From NCBI GenBank assembly GCA_905235735.1, contig CAJOMU010000003.1:1-64000 (forward strand): a DNA stretch of 64,000 nt, read 5' to 3'. Made by a program: the position numbers and the translations under genes. Positions 17,891 to 26,695 of the stretch are shown here, piece by piece. Position 1 is the first letter of the stretch; every line of letters starts with the position of its first letter. The notes below the pieces were generated by a model. That model made no database searches. It worked only from the letters and a program-made list of their open reading frames with translations, and was not told where the DNA came from. This stretch comes from an uncultured Synergistales bacterium. GTDB taxonomy: Bacteria > Synergistota > Synergistia > Synergistales > Aminobacteriaceae.

Positions 17891-19213
17891 TTGAATCGAA
17901 TCATAACCGCGAAATTCGGCGGAACATCATTAGCGGACGCATCGCAAATCAGAAAGGCAGCCGCAATCATCAAATCTAATCCTGAACGAAGATATGTAGT
18001 TGCCTCTGCACCTGGTAAAAGATTTTCTGACGACATGAAGATTACCGATATGCTTTACACATGCCACAAGGAGAGCATAGAAGGCAAAGATTTTTCGGAG
18101 ACGCTGAAGAAGATTACAGAACGTTATGCTGGAATTATTCGTGAACTCGGAATTGATTTTGATATTGATTCAGAGATGAATGCAATCGCTGAGAACTTGA
18201 AGAACGGAACATCGGCAGATTACCCCGCAAGCAGAGGAGAATACATAAATTCAAAGATAATCGCAAAATTCTTAGGCTGGGAATTCGTTGATGCGTCAGA
18301 GATAATTTTCTTCACGGATAACGGAACACTCAATGAGGCTAAGACGTTCAGCACAGCAGAAGAGAGACTGCTTGCACTTGAGTATGCGGTAATACCTGGC
18401 TTCTATGGTTCACTACCTGACGGAAGCATTAAGACATTCTCACGCGGAGGTTCAGATGTAACCGGCTCAATCATTGCACGTTCAGTGAATGCAGATTTAT
18501 ATGAAAACTGGACAGATGTATCCGGCATGTTATCAGCAGACCCTCGAATCGTAAAATCCCCTAAGACAATTGAGAACATAACGTACACCGAGTTACGAGA
18601 GTTGAGCTACATGGGTGCAAGTGTTCTTCATGAGGACGCAGTCTTCCCTGTACGAAAAGCAGGAATACCTATCAACATACGAAACACGAATTCACCTGAT
18701 GACAACGGAACAATGATAGCTGCCTCACTACCGAAGGACATTAAGCGAAGGGCAGTAACAGGTATTGCAGGCAGAAAGGGATTCACATCAATACGTGTTG
18801 AGAAGTCCATGATGAACGGTGAGACAGGTTTCGGTGCAAAGTTACTCTACATATTCGCGGATAACGGTGTTCCATTTGAACATTGTCCGACTGGCATTGA
18901 TACTATATCAGTCATCGTGAACACGGCCATGTTTGAATCGAAACGAGAAATAATTTTGCGGTTAATCAAGAACGATTTGAACCCTGATTACATTACGATT
19001 GAGAAGAATTTATCCGCAATTGCAGTTGTCGGTGAGGGAATGGTAAGCACAAAGGGAACAGCGGCAAAATTATTCAGGGCATTAGCAGACGCAGGAGTGA
19101 ATGTGCGAATGATAGATCAGGGTTCAGATGAATTGAATATCATCGTCGGAGTTGATGATGATGATTACGAGAAATCTATTTGCGCCTTATATGACGCTAT
19201 GATAAAAGAATGA
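17891..19213 (+). CDS. lysC: Aspartate kinase
   Basis: A 440-residue enzyme that phosphorylates aspartate, the entry to the aspartate family. The start is TTG 17891; the family N terminus (ITAKFGGTS, with KFGGTS at 8-13) begins right after it, so no earlier start is needed. The amino-acid-kinase domain includes SRGGSDVTGSIIA. Two C-terminal ACT-type segments (about 290-440; for example VGEGMVSTKGTAAKLFRALADAGVNVRMI) imply feedback control by lysine and/or threonine. It follows the deacetylase by 6 bp. An intrinsic hairpin separates it from dapF. Confidence 0.95.
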   Translation: MNRIITAKFGGTSLADASQIRKAAAIIKSNPERRYVVASAPGKRFSDDMKITDMLYTCHKESIEGKDFSETLKKITERYAGIIRELGIDFDIDSEMNAIAENLKNGTSADYPASRGEYINSKIIAKFLGWEFVDASEIIFFTDNGTLNEAKTFSTAEERLLALEYAVIPGFYGSLPDGSIKTFSRGGSDVTGSIIARSVNADLYENWTDVSGMLSADPRIVKSPKTIENITYTELRELSYMGASVLHEDAVFPVRKAGIPINIRNTNSPDDNGTMIAASLPKDIKRRAVTGIAGRKGFTSIRVEKSMMNGETGFGAKLLYIFADNGVPFEHCPTGIDTISVIVNTAMFESKREIILRLIKNDLNPDYITIEKNLSAIAVVGEGMVSTKGTAAKLFRALADAGVNVRMIDQGSDELNIIVGVDDDDYEKSICALYDAMIKE

Positions 19214-19220
19214 ATGAACG

Positions 19221-19250
19221 CCTTCCTGAATTTTTCAGGAGGGTATTTTT
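19221..19250 (+). terminator. Intrinsic terminator or attenuator between lysC and dapF
   Basis: CCTTCCTGA (19221-19229) pairs with TCAGGAGGG (19235-19243) in a 9 bp stem with a T-rich loop, followed by TATTTTT. The dapF ribosome site AAGGAG begins right after it. It probably lowers dapF expression relative to the upstream genes. Confidence 0.7.
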
Positions 19251-19264
19251 AAGGAGAGATAAAT

Positions 19265-20104
19265 ATGAAATTCACAAAGATGCAGGGATGCGGAAATGAT
19301 TATGTCTACGTAAACTGCTTTGAAGAGAAAGTAGATTCACCTGAAGAACTTTCAATCAGGATTTCAGATCGTCATTTTGGGATTGGTGCTGACGGATTGA
19401 TTTTGATTCTTCCGTGTGAGAATGCAGATGCCTTCATGCAGTTATACAACGCAGACGGTTCATCGGATACAATGTGCGGAAACGGTATTCGCTGTGTGGC
19501 CAAGTACGTATACGATCACGGACTTGTTCCGTCAGACAGAAGAACGCTGAAGATAGATACTCCTGTAGGAATGCATGAACTCGAACTCACATTAGGCAAT
19601 GACGGCAAGGTATCATCAGTATGTGTTGATATGGGAATTGGAAGTGTGAACAGTGATATGCCTGAAGACATTCATGTTCACGATATGGATTTGAAGTTCA
19701 TCGGGATAAACGTGGGGAATGACCATGCAGTATATTTCACCGATGAGAATCCGATTCTGAAAGGCATACATACATGGCCTGATTCAAAGTTTGCATCAGA
19801 AGGAGATTACTTCGAGAGGCACAAGAGATTTCCGAACAGAATCAACAGCGAGTTCATTGAAATCATATCACGCAGAGAGATTAACATGCGGGTATATGAG
19901 AGAGGCTCAGGAGAAACATTTGCATGTGGAACAGGCTCAACTGCGAGTGTATTTGCAGGTGTAACATCAGGAAGGCTCGATAGGAATCATGATGTAACAG
20001 TTCATTTGCGCGGAGGAGACCTGAAGATTCGAGTTGATGATGATAACAGATGCTTCATGACAGGCCCGGCAGTTGAGGTGTTCAACGGAGAATACAAAGC
20101 ATAG
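19265..20104 (+). CDS. dapF: Diaminopimelate epimerase
   Basis: A 279-residue cofactor-independent racemase converting LL- to meso-diaminopimelate, used for peptidoglycan and lysine. Both active-site cysteines are present: C71 in DTMCGNGIRC and C221 in FACGTGSTAS. The N-terminal KMQGCGNDYVYVNCF matches the family. The start has AAGGAG about 10 nt upstream. It ends the dap operon; the convergent hairpin at 20115-20145 separates it from the glutamate dehydrogenase gene. Confidence 0.97.
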   Translation: MKFTKMQGCGNDYVYVNCFEEKVDSPEELSIRISDRHFGIGADGLILILPCENADAFMQLYNADGSSDTMCGNGIRCVAKYVYDHGLVPSDRRTLKIDTPVGMHELELTLGNDGKVSSVCVDMGIGSVNSDMPEDIHVHDMDLKFIGINVGNDHAVYFTDENPILKGIHTWPDSKFASEGDYFERHKRFPNRINSEFIEIISRREINMRVYERGSGETFACGTGSTASVFAGVTSGRLDRNHDVTVHLRGGDLKIRVDDDNRCFMTGPAVEVFNGEYKA

Positions 20105-20114
20105 AGTGAAACAA

Positions 20115-20145
20115 TAAGACCTCCCCGTGTGGAAGGGAGGCCTAT
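20115..20145. terminator. Convergent terminator between dapF and glutamate dehydrogenase
   Basis: CCTCCC (20120-20125) and GGGAGG (20135-20140) form a hairpin. The minus-strand flank is T-rich and suits the incoming dehydrogenase gene better than dapF. The same CCTCCC/GGGAGG core recurs at 22053-22090. Confidence 0.6.
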
Positions 20146-20192
20146 AACAAAAAAGTGTGAAAAATTGTTCTGTGTGAAAAAGCTGATTGCGT

Positions 20193-21485
20193 TTACAGAT
20201 AAACACCGCGAAGTTCAACGATGTCTGAAACTCTCTTTATTGCCGCTATATATGCTGCTCGTCTCATGGTAACCTTCTTATCATTTGAATACTGCCATAC
20301 TTTCAGGAAGTTATTCGTCATGAGTTCAACGAGCCTCTTGTTGTATGTATCCTCTGACCATGTCCAGCCCTGAAGGTTCTGTGCCCATTCAAAGTATGAA
20401 CCTACAACGCCGCCTGCATTCGCTAAGAAATCAGGAACAACGATAACACCTGCATCATCAAGAATAGGTTCAGCTTCGGTTGTGGTTGGGCTGTTTGCAC
20501 CTTCAACGATGTACTTTGCTTTAATCTTCGGTGCAGTGTCCTTGTTGATCGTTCCCTGAAGTGCGCATGGGCATAAGAAATCGCAATCTACGAAGAGAAC
20601 ATCATCAAGTCCGAGTTTCTCGCATCCTTCTTTCTCGAAGCCTTCGAGCTTTCTTCCTCTCTTGCCGGGATTCGTGTTCATGTACTCGAATGCCTTTGCT
20701 ACATTGATTCCTTTCGGATTGTAATATGTGCCTGTCGTGTCGCTTATTGCCACGATTGTAACTCCTGCATCATTGAGTATCTTTGCCGTATAGCTTCCAA
20801 CGTTGCCGAATCCCTGAACTGCCGCTTTCATCTTTGAAGGGTCAAGACCTTTCTGCCTCATAAGTTCAAAAGCACATGCCGCTAATCCTCTTCCTGTTGC
20901 CTCAGTTCTTCCAGGTGCACCCCAGTAATCTATGGGCTTACCTGTGAGCATTGCGGGTTCAAAGTGTCCGAGCATCTTGCATATCGTATCCATTATCCAG
21001 ACCATTTCCTGACCTCCAGTGTACATATCAGGAGCAGGTACGTCTGACCATCTGCCAATAATGGGAGCGATTCGAGCACCGTATGTTCTGGACATCTTCT
21101 CTTTCTCTTTTCGGGACATTGCTGTTGGGTCGCAGCATATACCGCCTTTGCCTCCGCCATAAGGAATACCTGCAAGAGAACACTTCCAAGTCATGAGCAT
21201 AGCAAGTCCTTCGCACTCCTGACCAGTTACGTCCATTGCGTAACGAATACCGCCCTTTGACGGCCCTAATGCTGTTGAATGCTGTACACGGTGGCCATGA
21301 AACACTTTCACTGTTCCGTCGTCCATTTCAACAGGAACGGAAACATCAACTCTGCGTTCCGGGTAACTTAGGATTGAAATTAATCCTTCACTCAGGTGCA
21401 TGTCGTCAGCAGCTGCATAGAAATCTAACAGTGCTGTATCAAGTATCAGGTTATTGGATCGTCTTCTCCCGGTTTCGTCTGTCAT
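20193..21485 (-). CDS. gdhA: Glutamate dehydrogenase (Glu/Leu/Phe/Val dehydrogenase family)
   Basis: A 430-residue hexameric-type dehydrogenase interconverting glutamate and 2-oxoglutarate plus ammonia. The substrate region includes HSTALGPSKGGIRY (69-82), and the catalytic lysine K113 is in PYGGGKGGI. The Rossmann motif is GFGNVG. The length and the N-terminal YPERRVDVSVPVEMDDGTVKVF segment fit the NAD-type enzymes of anaerobes that ferment amino acids, a lifestyle common in Synergistota (inference). GAGGGTG lies about 8 nt before ATG 21485. It appears monocistronic, divergent from the thioesterase gene across 133 bp. Confidence 0.95.
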   Translation of the reverse strand: MTDETGRRRSNNLILDTALLDFYAAADDMHLSEGLISILSYPERRVDVSVPVEMDDGTVKVFHGHRVQHSTALGPSKGGIRYAMDVTGQECEGLAMLMTWKCSLAGIPYGGGKGGICCDPTAMSRKEKEKMSRTYGARIAPIIGRWSDVPAPDMYTGGQEMVWIMDTICKMLGHFEPAMLTGKPIDYWGAPGRTEATGRGLAACAFELMRQKGLDPSKMKAAVQGFGNVGSYTAKILNDAGVTIVAISDTTGTYYNPKGINVAKAFEYMNTNPGKRGRKLEGFEKEGCEKLGLDDVLFVDCDFLCPCALQGTINKDTAPKIKAKYIVEGANSPTTTEAEPILDDAGVIVVPDFLANAGGVVGSYFEWAQNLQGWTWSEDTYNKRLVELMTNNFLKVWQYSNDKKVTMRRAAYIAAIKRVSDIVELRGVYL

Positions 21486-21618
21486 AAAATAACACCCTCA
21501 AAATATTTAGTAAATTCGTAATATTTCAACGAGCGCAAATTTTACATGCATATTCTTTTTTTGTCAAATCACGCTTATAATCCTATTAACATTTTCACAG
21601 GAGAGTGAATTATTTTTC

Positions 21619-22038
21619 ATGAACAATGACATTCTGGACAACGCAAACGCTCTCGATGTTCTTAAAAATGATATTGAATGTAAGACAGGCTTTCGTTTCA
21701 TTGAAATCGGAGAAGGAAGAGCAGTAAGTGAGCTTGAACTTCAGGAATATCATTTTAATCCTTATGGCATACCCTACGGAGGAGTCCTCTTCACTATGGC
21801 TGATGATACTTCAGGCGTTGCGTTTCTGAGTGCTGGAGGTAATGGTGTAACTATTAACGGTCATGTTGATTATCTTAGAGGCGCAAGAGATGCGGAGAAG
21901 TTGATATGCACAGCCAAAGTTCGCAAAGCGGGGAAAAAAATATTTTTCATTGATGCTGATATTGTGAACGAGAAGGAAGAAGACCTATGCAGATTCAAAT
22001 TTGTGTTCTTCAACATGGCAGACAATCATAAATTATAG
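21619..22038 (+). CDS. PaaI-like hotdog-fold thioesterase
   Basis: A 139-residue single hotdog domain. The PYGGVLFTMADDTSGVAFLS segment (about 50-70) matches the active-site helix of PaaI-type acyl-CoA thioesterases (usual pattern HGG...LAD). In this protein the usual His before the glycines is Tyr. The following NGHVDYLRGA and KAGKKIFFIDADI also fit. Substrates are probably medium-chain or aryl acyl-CoAs, but context gives no pathway. AGGAGAG lies rather far (about 13 nt) from ATG 21619. A terminator follows. Confidence 0.8.
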   Translation: MNNDILDNANALDVLKNDIECKTGFRFIEIGEGRAVSELELQEYHFNPYGIPYGGVLFTMADDTSGVAFLSAGGNGVTINGHVDYLRGARDAEKLICTAKVRKAGKKIFFIDADIVNEKEEDLCRFKFVFFNMADNHKL

Positions 22039-22052
22039 ACCGCGATAAAAAA

Positions 22053-22090
22053 ATTGACCTCCCCGATTTGATTCAGGGAGGCCATTTTCA
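22053..22090. terminator. Bidirectional terminator between thioesterase gene and plsY
   Basis: CCTCCC (22059-22064) pairs with GGGAGG (22076-22081). An A-rich flank lies to the left and ATTTT to the right, so it serves both convergent genes. Confidence 0.75.
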
Positions 22091-22100
22091 ATTTAACCTT

Positions 22101-22733
22101 TTAACCTTTGAACTTGTTCTCCGTTCCGTGAAACAGTTTCACAATGTTTTCTCTGTGGCTGAATATCACTAATACCGCCAATCCCACCGCAAGCAGGATA
22201 AATACGTTCGGTGCTCCTAACATCGCAAGACATATTGAACTCGCTGATAATGAAAGCATTGATGCAAGCGAGACATAACGTGTCGTTCCCCTGATGATGT
22301 ACCAGATTGCTCCACATACAAGCACTACAGCAAATGATTCATACGGCCAGATGAAGAATATCGTTCCGTATGATGTCGCTACTCCCTTTCCTCCTTTGAA
22401 CTTCAGCCACACAGGAAATATATGACCAAGTACTACAGCAAAGCCTGCAAGAGCCATTATCGTCTCCTGCGATTCAACTGGAGCAATATGCGCCGCAAGC
22501 AATAACGCAAATGCACCCTTCAGCATGTCTACTATCGCAGTGAACCATGACCATACAGGACCCATTGCACGCCCTACGTTCGTTGCTCCGATTGCACCTG
22601 AACCTATCTTCCTGATGTCCAGATAATCCCGCTTGCCGTTCACATCCTTGTGGAATAATTTCGTTACTACATAGCCCGTCGGAAATGACCCGATGAGATA
22701 TGAGACTATTGCCCATAAAATCATTGAACGCAT
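22101..22733 (-). CDS. plsY: Acyl-phosphate:glycerol-3-phosphate acyltransferase
   Basis: A 210-residue integral membrane enzyme that makes lysophosphatidic acid from acyl-phosphate. The three family motifs are visible: SYLIGSFPTGY (near 11-21), RKIGSGAIGATNVGRAMG (about 41-58), and GHIFPVWLKFKGGKGVAT (about 101-118). Five or so hydrophobic helices fit the usual topology. The start is ATG 22733 with a G-rich site upstream. It lies 27 bp downstream of the RelA/SpoT-like gene on the same strand. Confidence 0.94.
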   Translation of the reverse strand: MRSMILWAIVSYLIGSFPTGYVVTKLFHKDVNGKRDYLDIRKIGSGAIGATNVGRAMGPVWSWFTAIVDMLKGAFALLLAAHIAPVESQETIMALAGFAVVLGHIFPVWLKFKGGKGVATSYGTIFFIWPYESFAVVLVCGAIWYIIRGTTRYVSLASMLSLSASSICLAMLGAPNVFILLAVGLAVLVIFSHRENIVKLFHGTENKFKG

Positions 22734-22760
22734 TACATAATTTCCCCCCGAAATTTCTTT

Positions 22761-23837
22761 CTAATCTGTGCCGCTTATACGGTCTGAACCTTTCTTTATG
22801 TTGAGTTTCACTAAGTCCTTATCCTTGAGATATTCCCACCTGAAATTTAATACTAACAGGAACAGTGCAGAGAACGGATCCATTCTCCATTTTGGATTGT
22901 TCCTGAACGTATCATGAAGTGTCCTAAGCTGACGCATACCCTTGTTATCTGTCTCCATGTCCGAAAGAAACTTCTTCACTTCCGAAAGTGTATCTATCCC
23001 TGCCGCCCTGAGTATATTGCAGAAGTATTCAAAGCTCTCACGCAGATAATCAGAATCAGGCGTGAACGCTGGAAATCCTGCCTCAAGCACAGCGGCATTC
23101 CAACGGCCAAGTAGTGATGAATCATCCCTGAAGAGATTATAGAGTTCCTCATTCGTAAATAATTTTTCGGCATCAAGTGATTCAGGTCTCTTAGGGCCGA
23201 GATTATTTGACGGAGGAATCAATAACGCCTCATCTTTTATCTCGTTGCGCAACGATAAGAACCCCTGATCCGCCTTCTCCAACAGTGCCGCAAGCAGCAC
23301 AAGTTCACGCGTAAGTTTCTTTTCTGATAACGTTCCGACTGTCTGATTCACTTTCGGGAATATCGTTGCCCATGCCTCCTGAAGCATCGTGCGAAGTTCA
23401 AGCCGGAAACTTAAATCTTTATACTTTGCCCATTCCCGAAGACCTGAACGCGATTCTGATAGTGATAGTATGTATACAACTGCGGGATAGCCGAAACGAT
23501 ACGGGTCTTCAAGTCCGCTAGACGGAACTGAACGAGTCGAATCAATATCGAACTCAGTCCTTATGACTTCCTCAATGCGCAATACATCTTCAGGGAATCG
23601 CAGTAGTACCCTTATTGTTACAAGGTCAATGCCGGATAAATCTTTTTCTTCAAGAGCTGAGAGAAGGCGCAATAATTCAGCAGGAGGTTCAGCCCAGCCT
23701 TCAATGGCATAGAATTCAACTCCTTCAAGCTCAACGAGATCCTGAATCAAATTCCTGATTCTTGTTGCATATTCCTCATAGAGCTTCAGACTTTCTACAT
23801 ATTTTATTCCTAGTTCATCAATTCTGCGCTTATCCAT
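22761..23837 (-). CDS. RelA/SpoT-like nucleotidyltransferase-domain protein, probably degenerate
   Basis: A 358-residue protein. Residues about 30-165 keep the outline of the (p)ppGpp synthetase fold: DLVTIRVLL (71-79, with the D-x4-R pair), FGYPAVVYIL (115-124, with the conserved Tyr), and RLELRTMLQEAWATI (145-159, with the Glu of the E(I/V)QIRT motif). The basic stretch normally preceding them is replaced by GWAEPPAELLRLL, and the His after GYR is missing, so pyrophosphokinase activity is doubtful. The C-terminal 190 residues are helical and unassigned. It lies 12 bp downstream of csaB. A regulatory or nucleotide-sensing role is possible. Confidence 0.6.
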   Translation of the reverse strand: MDKRRIDELGIKYVESLKLYEEYATRIRNLIQDLVELEGVEFYAIEGWAEPPAELLRLLSALEEKDLSGIDLVTIRVLLRFPEDVLRIEEVIRTEFDIDSTRSVPSSGLEDPYRFGYPAVVYILSLSESRSGLREWAKYKDLSFRLELRTMLQEAWATIFPKVNQTVGTLSEKKLTRELVLLAALLEKADQGFLSLRNEIKDEALLIPPSNNLGPKRPESLDAEKLFTNEELYNLFRDDSSLLGRWNAAVLEAGFPAFTPDSDYLRESFEYFCNILRAAGIDTLSEVKKFLSDMETDNKGMRQLRTLHDTFRNNPKWRMDPFSALFLLVLNFRWEYLKDKDLVKLNIKKGSDRISGTD

Positions 23838-23849
23838 GCGAAAATTTTA

Positions 23850-24803
23850 TCACAACGATTTAATTTCACTGCATATTTCATCAACAGCATATACGTCTTT
23901 GGGTATCATAAGAGGCATTACTGGTTCACAATATGAATCATCAATGCACGGTACACCTGACTGTTTCGCGAATTCACTTACCTTAACGTCATAGGGCATC
24001 ATCGACAATGGAACTCTGAATATCCTCGATAGAACTCCGAAGTGCAATCTCATTCCCAATGCAGACGATGCACCCTGCCATAAACTTTGAGCATCATTGA
24101 AACTCTTCACCCTCACAATATCTTTCTGATTTATTATCATCTTCAGAGGTTCTATATCTTCATCTGAAAGTGCCGCTCCCTTTATGTTATCGTTCAGGTA
24201 AGGCGTAATGATTCTAATATAGTCATTCAGTTTTGAACATGGCCTCAGGTTCACCAGCATATACCCGTTATCATCATGCGAATATGAATCGGGCTTCAGT
24301 GTCATCACAATATCACTGCCCAACGTTACGCTCCTACACTTCGAGGTTACAGCTACATTATATGAAAGTTCATCGCGCACATGAATCCTTGAGCATGAGT
24401 TCAGTGCATTACGTGTGAGAATCAATGACAGCTTAGAGTTCAGAGGGCCGAATGACTGGCCAAGTGCATAAACCTTACAGCCTAGAAATTTTGCCAGTCT
24501 CACGATTCCCCAGTACCACACGCATGATTTCACGCTTGTCGAATCCTGAAATAATCCTCCTCCGCCCAGCACTAACGAATCACTGTTCCTGAACGCATGA
24601 ATGACCTCACGAACCTTCCAGCGATTGACCGTATCAACATGAAAACTCTCTGATGTCTCCGAAGGGCTATTCGACAGCACAACAATTTTATCGCGTGATA
24701 TTCCGTTTCTACTTAGAATCTCAATGCATGACTGAAGCAGTAACTCATCACCGAGATTCCCGAAACCATAATAGCCGAGCAATGCGGCCTTGTATCTTTT
24801 CAT
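23850..24803 (-). CDS. csaB: Polysaccharide pyruvyl transferase (CsaB family)
   Basis: A 317-residue enzyme of the WcaK/AmsJ/CsaB family. The N-terminal GYYGFGNLGDE (10-20) and the LVLGGGGLFQD segment near residue 78 are the family hallmarks; SALGMRLHFGVLSRI near the C terminus also fits. CsaB adds pyruvate ketals to surface polysaccharide, which in other bacteria creates docking sites for SLH-domain proteins. Its start overlaps the stop of the DUF5693-type gene by one base (TAATG), so the two are translationally coupled. Confidence 0.88.
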   Translation of the reverse strand: MKRYKAALLGYYGFGNLGDELLLQSCIEILSRNGISRDKIVVLSNSPSETSESFHVDTVNRWKVREVIHAFRNSDSLVLGGGGLFQDSTSVKSCVWYWGIVRLAKFLGCKVYALGQSFGPLNSKLSLILTRNALNSCSRIHVRDELSYNVAVTSKCRSVTLGSDIVMTLKPDSYSHDDNGYMLVNLRPCSKLNDYIRIITPYLNDNIKGAALSDEDIEPLKMIINQKDIVRVKSFNDAQSLWQGASSALGMRLHFGVLSRIFRVPLSMMPYDVKVSEFAKQSGVPCIDDSYCEPVMPLMIPKDVYAVDEICSEIKSL

Positions 24804-26662
24804 TATGATATTAACGGGCGAATGAGTTTCAGCAGAGGCACAATCACGAACTTAATCATGATAACGACAATAAGACCGACAAGCAGACCAGTCCATAAGC
24901 CATTGAACTCGCGCAATAAAATCATAGTCAGAGGAGTATGGAAATGACAGAATGAATTGATGACTGACGAGAAACCCAATACAGCACCTATCCTGAATAT
25001 CTCTCTATATCTTGCAAAGTAATTATTGCTCACCAGATATGCAAGCACTAATATGCACGGATACCCTAAGAAGACTTCTCTCGTTCTTGGCCTGGCTATA
25101 AGCATTTTCTCAAGTGAATCACGAATGCTCATCTCAAACCCTGAAACGTTCGCTACATTGTCGCTCCTGTACACTATGAATGCTACTCCGCCTAAAAGAA
25201 CTCCGTATAGAATCAATTCACCCCATAACGGAGGACGTGAGAGAAACTCAATCAGAGATTCAGGATGTATACGCCTCTTCAAGTCATGCAGTAAGACAAG
25301 CACAGGAGGCAGTACGAGAGTGAGTTTAACTCCTGAGAACGTCCGAAGTCTCATCATGTATGACGTAACACTGAAGAATGATGCCAGTGCAAGACCTCCG
25401 AGAACTGCGAACACGAATGCAGGAAGTATATTGCGTTTCCTTCCCGAATCCATAGCCAGCAATGACGCTTCAACCGCAATTAACGGTGCTGTGAATGCTC
25501 CTGTAATCCTCGCCGCAAAAGGAACTTTCAGAATAATGAATGCCATAACGATATTCACAATCACGAGAGCATATACGCTCTTCATGTTCATGTTCAATCC
25601 CATGCGTGAAAGATAACGGAACAATGCGAAGATGAATACCGCAGAGAGTGCCCATGCCGCAAATATATTCTGGTTCAGATTATAGTCAGCAAAGAGTGTT
25701 TCAGGCCATGAAAGATTGAAGCCGTGATCTTTGAGTTCATTCGCAAGCAGTCTGACTTCTTCAGCGTAATCATTGAACTTGAAGTTTGCTGTGTTAGCAG
25801 GTGCACTCCTTAACAGAAGCAATCTAACCGAACGTTCAAGTGCTGCACGTATCATTCTGTCCCTTAATGCTCTTCGTGAAATCCTTCGTGAAGTCATCTC
25901 CTCATTCGTTACGCTGTGAAGTGCGAGTAAATTCGGTGAGACTAAAGCGTTCAATTGAGGTTCGCCTAACTGACGCGAGAATTCGACAACCGCAAGAGGG
26001 ATATGAAGTTCATTCGCGGTATTGGCCATCATGCTGACATCGGGATAACCTGAGACGTATTCGCCTGCTGGAGTGAAGACACTTATCGGGTACAGTGCAT
26101 TCACTTCTCTCATCATCACTGATGCCTGCTCTGACAGATGACCAGGTGATGATGCCGGCCTGTAGTATATCTTGAGACCTGCGCGTTTTGCCGCCTCTAA
26201 TCCGTCAATATCTGGAAGCATTCCAGAGTTCTTTAGAACATTTGCGGGCAGTGTTAGCAGAAGAGGGCCGTTAGCTTTGTCGTCTGAAACTGCGAATCTA
26301 ATTCTCAGCCAGCGATTCAGAATATCCTTGTGCGTGCTCGTAGGGAGTATTGATACTATTGTTCCTTCTGTACCTCTTTCAGGATCATGTACCTTCTTCA
26401 TTTCAGCCTGACCTATACCGTGATCTACGTTATCGCCGGTAAGTTCGCTAACCATCATTCCGGTTATGCCGTTGCGAATCAGAATAGCGATTGCATCATC
26501 AATGCTAAGTCCTGAACTCTTAGACAGTGCAGATATTTCGCGGTAATCGGATATGATTGCGATGTTATTGTTCCTGCTCTCCATCATGAATCTCGGAAGC
26601 AGGCCGTAACATGAACATGCGAGTATGCAGATAAAGAGTGCAGGATAAAAAACTTTGCGCAA
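24803..26662 (-). CDS. DUF5693-type membrane protein
   Basis: A 619-residue protein. An N-terminal signal-anchor (about 4-22) precedes a soluble, probably extracytoplasmic domain (about 30-325) that looks like a TIM-barrel-type fold (repeated ISALSKSSG..., FTPAGEYVSGYPDV). About eight hydrophobic helices fill residues 330-615. This layout and the coupling to csaB match the DUF5693 family often found beside csaB in Synergistota and Thermotogota. The partnership suggests a role in surface-polysaccharide modification or export; the biochemical activity is unknown. The start is ATG 26662 after a GGAGAG site. Confidence 0.7.
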   Translation of the reverse strand: MRKVFYPALFICILACSCYGLLPRFMMESRNNNIAIISDYREISALSKSSGLSIDDAIAILIRNGITGMMVSELTGDNVDHGIGQAEMKKVHDPERGTEGTIVSILPTSTHKDILNRWLRIRFAVSDDKANGPLLLTLPANVLKNSGMLPDIDGLEAAKRAGLKIYYRPASSPGHLSEQASVMMREVNALYPISVFTPAGEYVSGYPDVSMMANTANELHIPLAVVEFSRQLGEPQLNALVSPNLLALHSVTNEEMTSRRISRRALRDRMIRAALERSVRLLLLRSAPANTANFKFNDYAEEVRLLANELKDHGFNLSWPETLFADYNLNQNIFAAWALSAVFIFALFRYLSRMGLNMNMKSVYALVIVNIVMAFIILKVPFAARITGAFTAPLIAVEASLLAMDSGRKRNILPAFVFAVLGGLALASFFSVTSYMMRLRTFSGVKLTLVLPPVLVLLHDLKRRIHPESLIEFLSRPPLWGELILYGVLLGGVAFIVYRSDNVANVSGFEMSIRDSLEKMLIARPRTREVFLGYPCILVLAYLVSNNYFARYREIFRIGAVLGFSSVINSFCHFHTPLTMILLREFNGLWTGLLVGLIVVIMIKFVIVPLLKLIRPLIS

Positions 26663-26695
26663 AATTATCTCTCCTTTTTTAAATATGAAAAAATT

